Shown piece after piece: positions 35,350 to 45,884 of a stretch of DNA of 64,000 nucleotides (positions are counted from its first letter, which is position 1; the number at the start of each line of letters is the position of its first letter). Origin of the DNA: Brevibacillus sp. DP1.3A (lineage in GTDB: Bacteria; Bacillota; Bacilli; Brevibacillales; Brevibacillaceae); assembly GCF_013284245.2 (NCBI RefSeq), contig NZ_CP085876.1, positions 1,065,001 to 1,129,000 of the forward strand. The letters are read 5' to 3'. Below the pieces are notes generated by a model. The model was not told where the DNA came from. It saw nothing but the letters and a program-made list of their open reading frames with translations, and made no database searches. The translations under genes were made by a program, and so were the position numbers.

Positions 35350-36834
35350 TCAATGCGGCTCCACAGAAATTTCAGGCGCCCGCCACTCTGGGCAGGTCGC
35401 ATACAATTTCGACGCTCCCTGTAGCAATTCCCTATCACGCCATCGCTTGCCCACACACTGTATGCCAATAGGAAGACCTTGCACATCAAAACCAATCGGC
35501 ATCGTTACGACCGGACTTCCGGTTACATTAAACAGATTCGTATAAAAAGTCGTAGCGGCCCAGTAGTTTTGCGGGTTCTCGTCTACGTACAGCGGTTTGT
35601 TGTAAAGCGGCTTGTAGCCCCACATTTTCGATTTTGCCATATGTGGGAAAGCTGTCGTGCAGCTAACCGGACACAAGAACAAGTCACAGTCTGCCATGAA
35701 TTGCTCAAAGCCGCGAATGAGCTGCTCCCGAATGGTTAAGACACGCATGTAGTTTTTGAACGTCAGCGGGATGAGCATGGTAGCCGTGGGAAGCTGGCGG
35801 TAAATCGGCATCGTTAGGAGATGAGCAAAACCACGAATGAGTGGAGGTGTCGTAGAGTTTAACTCCGCGTCGATGATTTTTCCCCATGTTTCCCAAGTTT
35901 TGCGTACATCTAAGGGGGGTGCCGTCACTTGTTCTACGCGCATGCCTTGTTGCTCCAGCATTTTGACAAAGCGACGCAACTGATCGCGAATGGCTCGACT
36001 CGTCGGGTAGCCGGGCATCTCCTCCATCCAGCGAATGCGTAGGGGCTGTTTCTGGATGGTCAGGGGCAAGACTTGTGGTCCATGAGGCAGGCCAGCGTTG
36101 TCGTTTCCACCACTGATGATGGAAAACGCCACTTCCAGATCCTCGATCGATCGGGCCAAAGGACCATAGCAGGCCAAGTGACGAGACGATGTAAAATCAG
36201 ACATTCCTTCAAAGCCGGGCATGTGTCCTCTTGCCGGAACGGCTCCTTCTGTCGGCTTCAAGCTAAGTACGCCACAGAAATGAGCCGGAACACGCAACGA
36301 TCCGCCAATGTCACTGCCAATATCCAAATAGGAAAGCCCGGCAGCAACTGCGGCTGCCGATCCTCCGCTGCTTCCGCCTGTTGTTCTCTCCAGATTCCAC
36401 GGATTATTCGTCCTGCCGTAAATATCATTGTCTGTTTGCATGTCCATCAGAAGAGGAGGGACATTCGTTTTGCCCAGGATGATGGCTCCTGCCTGCTTCA
36501 GTCTGCTAACGACTGCTGCGTCGTGTTGTGGAATGTACCCTTTTAGAGGTGGGAAACCAGAAGTCGTGGCGAGTCCTGTTGTGGCAAAAGAATCTTTGAT
36601 TGTGATTGGTACCCCGTGAAGAGGCCCACGATAGTTGCCTTCCCCTATTTCTTTATCTGCTTGTTTGGCGGTTTCGATCGCAGCTTTTTCATCATACGCG
36701 ACGATGGCATTCACTTTGCCATTGAGGGAGTCGATTCGTTTAAAAATATGCCGGGTAGCTTCCTCTGCGCTTATTTTCCGCTCGCGAATCCAAGTGCCCA
36801 TCTCCGTTGCTGTCAAATAGGTCAGTTCTTTCAT
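35350..36834 (-). CDS. amidase (amidase signature family)
   Basis: 494 residues from the ATG at 36834, eight bases after AAGGAG. Catalytic Lys in GPLHGVPITIKDSFATTG, and the Ser-cis-Ser-Lys signature GGSSGGSAAAVAAGLSYLDIGSDIGGSLRVPAHFCGV with the nucleophile Ser. Such enzymes hydrolyse amides or nitrile-derived amides; GatA is related but lacks the partners here, so this is a stand-alone amidase. The DUF1254 gene follows in the same direction, and an AraC-type regulator precedes it. Confidence 0.9.
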   Translation of the reverse strand: MKELTYLTATEMGTWIRERKISAEEATRHIFKRIDSLNGKVNAIVAYDEKAAIETAKQADKEIGEGNYRGPLHGVPITIKDSFATTGLATTSGFPPLKGYIPQHDAAVVSRLKQAGAIILGKTNVPPLLMDMQTDNDIYGRTNNPWNLERTTGGSSGGSAAAVAAGLSYLDIGSDIGGSLRVPAHFCGVLSLKPTEGAVPARGHMPGFEGMSDFTSSRHLACYGPLARSIEDLEVAFSIISGGNDNAGLPHGPQVLPLTIQKQPLRIRWMEEMPGYPTSRAIRDQLRRFVKMLEQQGMRVEQVTAPPLDVRKTWETWGKIIDAELNSTTPPLIRGFAHLLTMPIYRQLPTATMLIPLTFKNYMRVLTIREQLIRGFEQFMADCDLFLCPVSCTTAFPHMAKSKMWGYKPLYNKPLYVDENPQNYWAATTFYTNLFNVTGSPVVTMPIGFDVQGLPIGIQCVGKRWRDRELLQGASKLYATCPEWRAPEISVEPH

Positions 36835-36913
36835 TCGATTCACTCCTTTTCACACGTCTAGCGTACGACAGGAAAACGAGGAAAACTTGATCGAAAATGC
36901 GAACCGCTATCGA

Positions 36914-37771
36914 CTATTCTCGGGCTAGAACGGGTATATAAATGAAGCAAAGCGAATCAGGATGGTCATTTCCGAGAAAGCGGTGATCGTAGTATTCAAA
37001 ATCGTATCGGGCATAAAGCTGGTCGGATGCGGATGCATGTGTCATCCAGCTCCCGTATATGTATTGATACGTCAGTTTGAGATTTTGCACCGATCCTTTG
37101 TGAGGGAAAACAAGATAACCAGATGCAGGCAGCGTGAGTGATTCCAAACCTTCTGTGCCAACCTGCTCCGTAGTGTGTATGCCAGCAAAATAGGCAAAGC
37201 TCAACGAAAGCCCGAAAGCATCCGGGTAGCGAATGACGCCATAACGCTTCTGGTTCTTCTGCACCTCGATTTTCTGACCCAATTGGTTCCAGCAATGGAC
37301 AATATCTGCTGTCGAACGGGTAGTGGAGGAGTAGCCTACCAGGTTCAGTTCTTCGTGGGCAGGGACATAGACGGGTTCAATCGATTGCAGCTGAATATTT
37401 TCTAAATATGATAGCTCGATACGCTCCAGCATTGTGTACCGAGGCATTTTTCCAGATCGCCTAAGTGCAGAAGGAGGCAGGCCAAAGCGTTTGGTAAAGG
37501 CGCGAGTAAAGGCTTCGTGAGAATCAAAGCCGTATGTAAAGGCGACCTCCGTCACGCTCTTTTGCTCTAGCAACAGTGCTTTGGCAGCCTCGGTCAAGCG
37601 TCTCTTCGAAATGTATTGGCCGACGGTTTCTCCTGTCACGTGAAAAAACAACCGTTGAAAATGGTACTTGGAATATCCGGCGGCTGATGCCACTTCATCG
37701 AGTGTGACTTTTTCCGTTAACTGCTTCTCAATAAAAGAGAGGGCATATGTTATTTGCTCCATATAGTTCAT
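36914..37771 (-). CDS. AraC-family regulator with GyrI-like ligand-binding domain
   Basis: 285 residues, start after CAGGTGACGTC. Two helix-turn-helix motifs lie in residues 1-110 (VTLDEVASAAGYSKYHFQRLFFHVTGE; SVTEVAFTYGFDSHEAFTRAFTKRFGLPPSALR). Residues about 130-285 are a GyrI-like effector-binding domain (PVYVPAHEELNLVGYSSTTR; LPASGYLVFPHKGSVQNL). Such regulators often respond to drugs or small amphiphiles. The amidase gene downstream, 79 bases away on the same strand, is a possible target. Confidence 0.88.
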   Translation of the reverse strand: MNYMEQITYALSFIEKQLTEKVTLDEVASAAGYSKYHFQRLFFHVTGETVGQYISKRRLTEAAKALLLEQKSVTEVAFTYGFDSHEAFTRAFTKRFGLPPSALRRSGKMPRYTMLERIELSYLENIQLQSIEPVYVPAHEELNLVGYSSTTRSTADIVHCWNQLGQKIEVQKNQKRYGVIRYPDAFGLSLSFAYFAGIHTTEQVGTEGLESLTLPASGYLVFPHKGSVQNLKLTYQYIYGSWMTHASASDQLYARYDFEYYDHRFLGNDHPDSLCFIYIPVLARE

Positions 37772-37907
37772 GACGTCACCTGAAAAAGGAAATAAGATCT
37801 TTTTTTAGGATACCATATGCTCTGACCTGATTTTTTGTAAAAAAGCCAGAATGCCAAAGAATAGGGAGAGAATACAATGAAGTAGGACAACATTATTGGA
37901 GGTAGCC

Positions 37908-38507
37908 GTGGAGCAGCATTTGGACCTTTTTTTGATGAAATATGGATATGTCGGCATCTTTTTTTCGCTCACACTTGGTGTTGTAGGGCTCCCCATACCC
38001 GATGAGGTACTGATGACATACGCTGGCTATGCGGTTTCCCGTGGTGTTTTGCACATGCCGTTTACAGTGCTGAGCGCCTTTTTGGGAGCGGCAGTAGGGA
38101 TTACGATCAGCTATGCCATCGCGTGGAAGTGGGGGCTGCCGTTGCTGATGAAGGTTGGACCGTACTTGCATATTTCGCCGAAAAAAATAGAGTCAACCCA
38201 AAAGCTGTTTGCCAAGTACGGTCCATACCTGTTATTGATCGGCTATTTTTTGCCTGGCGTCCGTCATATTACCGCCTATTTGGCAGGGGTCTCCGCGATG
38301 GGGTTTCGACGATTTGCTTTTTTTGCTTACGCAGGCGCATTTCTTTGGAGTGTCACTTTTTTACTGTTGGGACAGGCGCTTGAGAAAGAGTGGCTCAAGG
38401 TTGTCGTTTATATACGTCATTACGGCATCACATTTTTGCTAATCAGTTCGGCGATTGGAATGATGGTTTATATTTGGATGAGATACAGGCGCGACACCAG
38501 AGCCTAG
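37908..38507 (+). CDS. DedA-family membrane protein
   Basis: 199 residues from the GTG at 37908, five bases after GGAGG; an in-frame TTG at 37896 overlaps that site. DedA signature: FFSLTLGVVGLPIPDEVLMTYAGY near residues 20-45 and FLPGVRHITAYLAGVSAMGFRRFAFFAYAGAFLWS near 105-140, with the conserved Arg of the half-loop. DedA proteins include flippases for undecaprenyl phosphate and phospholipids. Five to six hydrophobic segments. Single gene. Confidence 0.85.
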   Translation: MEQHLDLFLMKYGYVGIFFSLTLGVVGLPIPDEVLMTYAGYAVSRGVLHMPFTVLSAFLGAAVGITISYAIAWKWGLPLLMKVGPYLHISPKKIESTQKLFAKYGPYLLLIGYFLPGVRHITAYLAGVSAMGFRRFAFFAYAGAFLWSVTFLLLGQALEKEWLKVVVYIRHYGITFLLISSAIGMMVYIWMRYRRDTRA

Positions 38508-38516
38508 GAACAAGCA

Positions 38517-40059
38517 TTAGTTCCTGCTGATCGCCATGCTATCTTTTACCAAGCGGACAAATTCGAGTTGTTCCTCTCCAGTGGCTGTGGCTTCCGCCAG
38601 TTTGAGTACATCGCCAAGGGAGCTTCTTTCGGCATACGGACTCTCTCGCAATATTTCCCCGTACTCTGCTACAGCAGCAAGGAACGTCACATCAGGAGAC
38701 AAGGTATTTTGCCCCTTCACGGGTTCGGAGAGTTCCTCTACTTTTTGGGAAGAGGCATGATGATAGCGCACGCGAACCGTCCCGAGATCTGTATGGGCAG
38801 GGGAAGCGAGCTTTACTTCATAAAGAGCGGTCACACTATGTCCAGCGCCGATCTCGCCCGCATCTGTCTTGTCGTTGCGAAAATCTTTGTCGCGGACATC
38901 GCGGTTCTCATAACCGATCAAGCGATACGAGTCTACCTTCTTAGGGTCGAATTCTACCTGAATTTTTACGTCACGAGCGATCGTTTGGAGGGTGCCTGTC
39001 AATGATTCCGTAAAAATGCGGCGCGCCTCGGAAAACGTATCAATGTAGGCGTAGTTGCCTTCTCCTTTGTTCGCCAGCTGCTCCATCAGGACATCATTAT
39101 AATTTCCCATCCCAAAGCCAAAAGTGCTCAAGTAAATGTCTTTTCGCGCATAGTCCTCGATCGAACGCAAAATGCCCTCGGCCCCTGTTTCTCCGACATT
39201 GGCTACCCCGTCGGAGCATAAAATCACCCTGTTAATGGCAGTAGGCTTGAAGGAACGGGCCGCCATTTCATAACCGAGGACCAGACCTTCTTCCGCATTA
39301 GTGGAGCCTTCGGGTTGCAGCTCATCGATGGCTGATAAAATCGCCTGTTTGTCTTCGGCAGAGGTTGGAGGCAAAAGAACGCGTCCCTCTGATCCATAGA
39401 CGACGATCCCTACTGAATCTGTAGGTTGGAGTTGATCGACAAGAACATGTAAGCTCTTTTTCACCAGCTCTAAACGATTTTCTTGATTCATCGAGCCAGA
39501 TACGTCAATGACAAAGACGAGATTAGCGGGCTTCCGCTCTTGGGCGTGTAATTCCTTTCCTTTGATCCCGATTCGCACTACTTGAAGATTTTTTTGAAAG
39601 GGAGAGGGGGCCACTATCAGCCTGAATCGCAAATGTTTGATTGGTTGGCGCGGGATACGAAGTGGGGAAAAAGTTGATGAATTCCTCCACCCGAACAGCT
39701 TCTGCTGGCGGGAGATTCCCGTCTTTTATAAAATTGCGCATCATGGTGTAAGAGGCGGTGTCCACATCAGCGGCAAAAGTAGACAGGCGGTCCTTCGCCG
39801 TAGAAACAAATTGGTTGGTGCCGTAATCTTTGAAGTACATGTCATTGGGGAGGGGATCGACCGATTTTTTCAGCGCGTAATCAGCTAGTTGGCTGGGAGG
39901 ACTTGGACTGGAGGCTACTTGATTGTTTTGACTTTGCGCAACAGGTGCTGCTGGTTTGTTTCCACTTTCGCCACTTGATGCGAACTGCTCGCTCGAGCTG
40001 CATCCGATCAAGGATGCGACCAATAGGGTGATACCACTGGCTTTCACGATTTTTCTCAT
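38517..40059 (-). pseudogene. VWA-domain (YfbK-like) lipoprotein split by a frameshift
   Basis: Two reading frames together make one protein. 39523-40059 holds the N-terminal 178 residues: lipobox SLIGCSSS (Cys20), Ser/Pro/Gln linker, then the YfbK-type segment KDYGTNQFVSTAKDRLSTFAADVDTASYTMM and RVEEFINFFPTSYPAPTNQTFAIQADSG. Frame 38517-39632 continues APSPFQKNLQVVRIGIKGKEL..., VFVIDVSGSMNQENR (MIDAS Asp-x-Ser-x-Ser) and NRVILCSDGVANVG. The break is at the GGCCCCC run, 39606-39612 on the plus strand; removing one base gives ADSAPSPF. Either a real disruption or a base-calling error. The family is a surface-exposed VWA protein of unknown role. Confidence 0.85.
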
Positions 40060-40217
40060 CTTTAATGATTCCCCCTTTGCCTATGTGACGTGGTAAAAAA
40101 AGGAATGTTACATAAGGAGGAGGAGTTGGCTTGTCCACAGCAAGGGCTTCACTCGCAACGACAGCCAGGATCGAGTCGTAGCTGCGGCTCCGAGTGGCGT
40201 AATGATTTATGTTTGGA

Positions 40218-41141
<924 letters not shown>

Positions 41142-41388
41142 ATGAAACGTCCTCCTTTTTTCATGTCTTCTCATCCTATTCCGATACTGTGCATAAGGGG
41201 ATTGGTCGGTTTCGTTGTTTTTATTCAGGTACGGTTTACCATGTGATGCCTTTCTTTCTTGCTCCTTATTCAATCTTCTTGTAATATTAGGAAATATTTG
41301 TGGTGTGACGGTCGCTCTAGTCAATGGAAATCAATCATGGAAAGAGGTAGATTGCTGCAAAAATCAATCAAACAAGAGAGGTTATGAA

Positions 41389-42453
41389 ATGAATCTAGGA
41401 ATTCAAGTAACGCAAAATCAACTGATGGATGTGCTGCTAAACGTTGCAGTAGCTCGTCCAGTATTTATTTGGGGCGCACCAGGAATCGGCAAGTCGTCTC
41501 TCGTCGAGGCGTTTGCCGAGCAGGTGGGCCTGCCTTGCGTATCGTTATTGGGTAGCCAGCTGGCACCTGAGGATATTATTGGTGTCCCACAGATCGTAGA
41601 CGGGAAAAGTAGATTTTGCCCACCTGCGCAAATTGCGAGAGAAGAACCGTACTGCTTGTTTCTTGACGAATTGAATGCATGCTCGCAAGAAGTGCAAAAG
41701 GCGTTTTACAGTCTGATTCATGAGCGGAGAATTGGGGATTACCATCTGCCAGAAGGGTCCATTGTGATTGGGGCAGGAAACCGCGCGCAGGATAGCGCGA
41801 TTGTCAAACCGATGTCGTCTGCTCTGATCAACCGGATGTTCCACGTGCAATTGCTAGTCTCGTATGAACAATGGATGAATTGGGCGTACAGCAACGGCAT
41901 CCATTCCTACGTGCTGCAATTTTTGGAGGTGCGACCGGACTATTTGTGGTCGCAGCCACCGAAGAGCGAGGAACCGTTTTCTACTCCGCGTTCCTGGCAC
42001 ATGCTCTCTGATGCCCTGAAGGAATTCGGTGAGAACTTGACGACAGAGATGGTGGGGGTACTGGCCTTCGGATGCTTGACGCCCCAGCATGCTGCTCAAT
42101 TTCGAGCTTTTCACAAGAACATTCAAGGCAAATACCAGCTCAACCGTATTTTGGAGGGAGATGCTTCTTTTCCGACGGCTCCAGAGGATCGGGACGTACT
42201 GTATTTTCTGGCTGATTCATTCCGTTCGCAGATCAAAAAAGAACTGCCAGCGGATAAAGCCTCCGTGGGGGAGCAGCATAAACGGTTTGCACACCGAGCG
42301 AAAGCTCTCTTGAAGGAGCTCGCATCCATCTCTCTGGAAATGGCGCAGATGGTGGTGGCGCGGCACGAGGATGGCGACGGATTGCCAGACTGGTTCGTTG
42401 TAGAGGTAATTCGTGATTTACCGCGTCTGGCCATGGACAGGAAGGGAAAATAG
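41389..42453 (+). CDS. MoxR-type AAA+ ATPase
   Basis: 354 residues from the ATG at 41389, after AGAGAGG; the frame is open further upstream without a site. Walker A GAPGIGKSS, Walker B LFLDELNACSQEVQKAF, sensor region GAGNRAQDSAIVKPMSSALINRMFHV (Arg finger candidate). MoxR ATPases act as chaperones for VWA proteins. The next gene, four bases on, is a VWA protein, so the two are a pair. Its C-terminal 130 residues are helical and specific to this family branch. Confidence 0.88.
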   Translation: MNLGIQVTQNQLMDVLLNVAVARPVFIWGAPGIGKSSLVEAFAEQVGLPCVSLLGSQLAPEDIIGVPQIVDGKSRFCPPAQIAREEPYCLFLDELNACSQEVQKAFYSLIHERRIGDYHLPEGSIVIGAGNRAQDSAIVKPMSSALINRMFHVQLLVSYEQWMNWAYSNGIHSYVLQFLEVRPDYLWSQPPKSEEPFSTPRSWHMLSDALKEFGENLTTEMVGVLAFGCLTPQHAAQFRAFHKNIQGKYQLNRILEGDASFPTAPEDRDVLYFLADSFRSQIKKELPADKASVGEQHKRFAHRAKALLKELASISLEMAQMVVARHEDGDGLPDWFVVEVIRDLPRLAMDRKGK

Positions 42454-42456
42454 CCA

Positions 42457-44256
42457 ATGGCCAGAGGAGTTCAAAACGACCCGGCGACGCAAAACTACGA
42501 ACAGGCCGTCCATTTTTTGAGTCATCACCCGATGTTTGGTCCGCTGTCCTCGCGAGCGCACTTTACTCGTTCCGAGCGAAGTATTTGTCCGGATAACGGT
42601 TGGGTAGTCGTGACCCGGGAAGGCAGCTTGTACGCGCATCCGAAGCGCAGAGGGGAAGTCGGGGAATGGATTTATGTTCTCGCACATGCGCTGCTGCATT
42701 TGGGCTTCGGACATTTTGTGGAAAAAGAGCAGCCGATTTTGTGGAACATCGCATGCGATTGTTATATTACGCGTTTTTTGAGAGACATGAAGCTGGGGAA
42801 GCCTCCTGCTGAAATGGCCTTTGAGCTGGATAAATCGGGAAAGAGCGAAGAGGAGCTGTATGACTGGTTCGTGGAGCATGGGGTGCCGGAGCATTTGAAG
42901 CTGTTTGGAACGGGCGGGGAAAAACAAGCAGATATGCTCTTCTCGGATAAATACGTCCGGTACACCTACAATCGAGATGTGGAGTGGGAGCGGCTCTTGG
43001 GGATCGGGCTGGCGCAGGCGGTGCAAAGTGCTGTCAGCGTAGCGGGCGGCTATTCCGATGCTCTCGGGAATGAAGAGAACCAGCTGTCCGAGGCACAAAA
43101 GGCCAAGCGCTGGTTCATCAATCATTATCCATTGCTGGCTTCCTTAGCGAGTCATTTCACGATTATCGAGGATTCACAGATCTGTCAACGGTTGCAAATC
43201 TCGGTGGCAGCCATTGATGTAACATCCAACGAAATCTTCATCAATCCTGCGGCGGGCTTGGATGAAGAGGAATGCAAATTTGTGATGGCACACGAGCTAT
43301 TGCACGCAGGGCTTCGCCACCATGAGCGCTGCCAAGGCCGCGACCCGTATTACTGGAATGTCAGCTGCGATTACGTGATTAATCAATGGCTGATGGAGCT
43401 CGGAGTGGGACGTTTTCCGCAAATTGGCGGACTGTACGATCCAGACTTGAAGGGACTGTCGGCAGAGGCCATTTACGATCGAATCGTGACGGACATGCGT
43501 ACGTATCGCAAGCTCTACACCTTACGTGGAATCGGCATGGGCGATATTTTGGATGGAGACGATCCGCGTTTTTGGGATAGGGGTCCGGGAACGACGCTGG
43601 ATGACTTTTATCGCAATGCGATGTCGCAAGGCTTGATCTACCACCAGGAGAAAGGACGAGGGCTTTTGCCTGCGGGGTTAGTAGAAGAGATTCGCGCCTT
43701 GGGGCAACCGCCTATTCCGTGGGATGTTCAGCTTGCCCGTTGGTTTGACGAGCATTTTCCCCCGTTGGAAAAGAGTCGCACGTATGCAAGGGCAAGCCGC
43801 AGACAGTCCTCGACACCTGACATTGCCCGTCCTGCCTGGAGCTTTCGGGAAACGGATCAGCTGGCACGCACGTTTGGCGTCGTGATTGATACATCCGGCT
43901 CGATGGATACCAAGCTGCTCGGCAAAGCATTGGGGGCGATCGCGAGCTACAGTGAAGCGCGAGATGTTCCGTATGCGCGCGTGGTCTTTTGTGATGCGCA
44001 GGCGCATGATGCGGGCTACCTTTCTCCCGAGGACATTGCAGGGCGCGTCAAAGTAAAAGGACGCGGGGGAACGATCCTGCAGCCGGGCATCGACATGCTA
44101 GAGAAAGCAACCGATTTTCCAAAGGACGGACCGATTTTGATCATTACCGATGGGGAATGTGATCGGATCAAAGTAACTCGTAGTCATGCCATCATGCTGC
44201 CGAAGGGGAGCAATCTGCCGTTCGTGGCGAGAGGACCAGTATTTCGAATGGAATAG
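42457..44256 (+). CDS. VWA protein with duplicated metallopeptidase-like domain (DUF2201-type)
   Basis: 599 residues, start 4 bases after the MoxR stop. Residues about 70-110 read YVLAHALLHLGFGH...WNIACDCYITRFL; residues about 275-310 read FVMAHELLHAGLRHHE...WNVSCDYVINQWL. These are two copies of a zincin-like module; the second has HELLH (His279, Glu280, His283), while the first has HALLH (Glu replaced by Ala), so only the second can be catalytic. The C-terminal 130 residues are a VWA domain (GVVIDTSGSMDTKLLG, ILIITDGECD). Role unknown. Confidence 0.85.
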   Translation: MARGVQNDPATQNYEQAVHFLSHHPMFGPLSSRAHFTRSERSICPDNGWVVVTREGSLYAHPKRRGEVGEWIYVLAHALLHLGFGHFVEKEQPILWNIACDCYITRFLRDMKLGKPPAEMAFELDKSGKSEEELYDWFVEHGVPEHLKLFGTGGEKQADMLFSDKYVRYTYNRDVEWERLLGIGLAQAVQSAVSVAGGYSDALGNEENQLSEAQKAKRWFINHYPLLASLASHFTIIEDSQICQRLQISVAAIDVTSNEIFINPAAGLDEEECKFVMAHELLHAGLRHHERCQGRDPYYWNVSCDYVINQWLMELGVGRFPQIGGLYDPDLKGLSAEAIYDRIVTDMRTYRKLYTLRGIGMGDILDGDDPRFWDRGPGTTLDDFYRNAMSQGLIYHQEKGRGLLPAGLVEEIRALGQPPIPWDVQLARWFDEHFPPLEKSRTYARASRRQSSTPDIARPAWSFRETDQLARTFGVVIDTSGSMDTKLLGKALGAIASYSEARDVPYARVVFCDAQAHDAGYLSPEDIAGRVKVKGRGGTILQPGIDMLEKATDFPKDGPILIITDGECDRIKVTRSHAIMLPKGSNLPFVARGPVFRME

Positions 44257-44264
44257 CAGGGTTT

Positions 44265-44300
44265 AGGCTCCGTATCGATGCGGAGCCTTCTTCATGATCT
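44265..44300 (+). terminator. terminator of the MoxR/VWA pair
   Basis: AGGCTCCG (44265-44272) pairs with CGGAGCCT (44281-44288), followed by a T-rich stretch. Confidence 0.75.
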
Positions 44301-44376
44301 TTTTACAATGAAAGGGTAGGAAAAGCGATAAAATAGCTTGTATGATGAAGCGGAAAGCGGAGAGGTGTACAGCTAA

Positions 44377-45582
44377 GTGAAGAATAATCTCTTAGAAGAA
44401 ACCGGGCACAAAATAAGCAAATGGCAAGCTGTGCGTGAAGTTTTTCTCGTTTCTACCAAGCTGGGATTGACCTCATTCGGTGGTCCCATCGCGCATCTCG
44501 GTTATTTTCACAACGAATACATTCGAAGAAGAAAATGGATGGATGAGCAAAGCTACGCGGATTTGGTTGCGCTTTGTCAGTTCCTCCCTGGTCCCGCAAG
44601 CAGCCAGGTAGGGATCGGAATCGGAATCATGCGAGCCGGATTGTGGGGAGGGGTAGCTGCATGGATCGGCTTCACTCTGCCTTCGGTATTAGCGCTTCTG
44701 ATATTTGCGTTCACTTTACAAGGAGTGGACAGTGGCAGTGCTTCTTGGATTCACGGTCTAAAATTAGTAGCTGTCGCGATTGTTGCTCATGCCGTATGGG
44801 GGATGGGACAAAAGCTGGCCCCGGATCGAACGCGGGTGACGATGGCGATCAGCGCTGCTACCATCACGCTGTTGTGGCATTCTGCATGGAGCCAGGTCTT
44901 AGTCATGATTCTAGCAGGAATAGCAGGGGTGCTTATCTTCCGGCAGCAAAAAGTTTCGGAGCTCCCTGAATTTCGTGTGCCGATCAGTCGTGCACTAGCC
45001 ATTGCGTGCTGGATCGTTTTCTTCGGACTTTTGCTAGTGCTGCCGATCCTCCGAGAGAGCACAGGCTTTTCCTTGCTAGCGCTGTTTGAGAGCTTTTACC
45101 GTGCAGGCTCACTTGTTTTTGGTGGAGGTCACGTTGTATTGCCTTTGCTGGAGAGGGAGGTAATCCCGACAGGCTGGGTAACGCAAGAGTCGTTTCTGAC
45201 CGGCTACGGGGCTACACAAGCGGTACCGGGTCCATTGTTTACCTTTGCTGCTTATTTGGGAACAATGATTGCAGGAGGAGTCGGTGCAGTAGTGGCTACG
45301 ATTGCCATTTTTCTACCGGCCTTTTTACTCGTCATCGGCGCATTGCCGTTTTGGAATTCCTTGAGGAGAAATTCGAAAATCCAAGGAATGCTGGTAGGTG
45401 TGAATGCAGCGGTCGTCGGTATTTTACTGGCAGCCCTGTACGATCCGATTTGGACGAGTACCATTCTTGCGCCGCTGGATTTTGCGGTAGCGGCTATTTT
45501 GTTTATCATGCTGGAGCACTGGAAGCTGGCACCATGGCTGGTTGTGATTACGGGGGCTTTGTACGGTCTGTTGCTGTCTTAG
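44377..45582 (+). CDS. chrA: chromate transporter, CHR family
   Basis: 401 residues from a GTG after GCGGAGAGGTGTACAGCTAA. Two CHR halves: the first has SFGGPIAHLGYFHNEYIRRRKWMDEQSYADLVALCQFLPGPASSQVGIGIG, the second VFGGGHVVLPLLEREVIPTGWVTQESFLTGYGATQAVPGPLFTFAAYLGTM. The long, two-domain form is the classical chromate efflux protein, whose direction is outward with proton or sulfate gradients. About ten membrane segments. No regulator is adjacent. Confidence 0.92.
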   Translation: MKNNLLEETGHKISKWQAVREVFLVSTKLGLTSFGGPIAHLGYFHNEYIRRRKWMDEQSYADLVALCQFLPGPASSQVGIGIGIMRAGLWGGVAAWIGFTLPSVLALLIFAFTLQGVDSGSASWIHGLKLVAVAIVAHAVWGMGQKLAPDRTRVTMAISAATITLLWHSAWSQVLVMILAGIAGVLIFRQQKVSELPEFRVPISRALAIACWIVFFGLLLVLPILRESTGFSLLALFESFYRAGSLVFGGGHVVLPLLEREVIPTGWVTQESFLTGYGATQAVPGPLFTFAAYLGTMIAGGVGAVVATIAIFLPAFLLVIGALPFWNSLRRNSKIQGMLVGVNAAVVGILLAALYDPIWTSTILAPLDFAVAAILFIMLEHWKLAPWLVVITGALYGLLLS

Positions 45583-45610
45583 ACTGACGTCAGCTTTTTT
45601 ATACTATTGG

Positions 45611-45639
45611 AAAGTATAAATTTCGTGGGTCTATACTTT
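45611..45639. repeat. 8-bp inverted repeat
   Basis: AAAGTATA (45611-45618) and TATACTTT (45632-45639) are perfectly complementary with a 13-base spacer. May be an operator or a weak hairpin after chrA. Confidence 0.4.
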
Positions 45640-45700
45640 AGATAGGAAGTCATTATCATCCTAAGTTTTAAAAGGTCTCAAATGAACTAATAAAGCTGGT

Positions 45701-45745
45701 GAGAAGAAAAAGCACAGAGCTCGTAGACCTGTGCTTTTTCTTCTC
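45701..45745. terminator. perfect 17-bp hairpin
   Basis: GAGAAGAAAAAGCACAG (45701-45717) is fully complementary to CTGTGCTTTTTCTTCTC (45729-45745) around an 11-base loop. T-rich arm suggests a terminator, probably of chrA. Confidence 0.75.
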
Positions 45746-45830
45746 CTCCACTCTGTTGACTCAAACCAAAATGCCCTTCATAGCTCTTTCTTATCGCATA
45801 AGAAGGTTTGCCAAGGATGTTTGTAACGCT

Positions 45831-45857
45831 TATAATACTGAATGAAAGTTCAGTATT
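45831..45857 (+). promoter_or_regulatory. TetR-type operator overlapping a -10 box
   Basis: AATACTGAA (45834-45842) and TTCAGTATT (45849-45857) form a 9-bp inverted repeat with a 6-base spacer; TATAAT (45831-45836) overlaps its left end. A related half-site (ATATTCAGTGTT) lies near 46511, before the MFS gene. Autorepression by the TetR gene is likely. Confidence 0.7.
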
Positions 45858-45884
45858 GCTGGATGGGAAGTTGGTGAAGGATCA

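Larger units (their letters stand above)
45583..45884 (+). other. 302-base intergenic region with hairpin and regulatory motifs
   Basis: No gene. Contains the inverted repeat at 45611-45639, a perfect 17-bp hairpin at 45701-45745 and the promoter/operator of the TetR gene at 45831-45857. Confidence 0.6.

Noticed and set aside
39881..40138. 85-codon minus frame upstream of the VWA gene (DKPTPPPYVTFLF)
   Set aside because: It overlaps the start of the VWA lipoprotein in another frame and has no ribosome-binding site.
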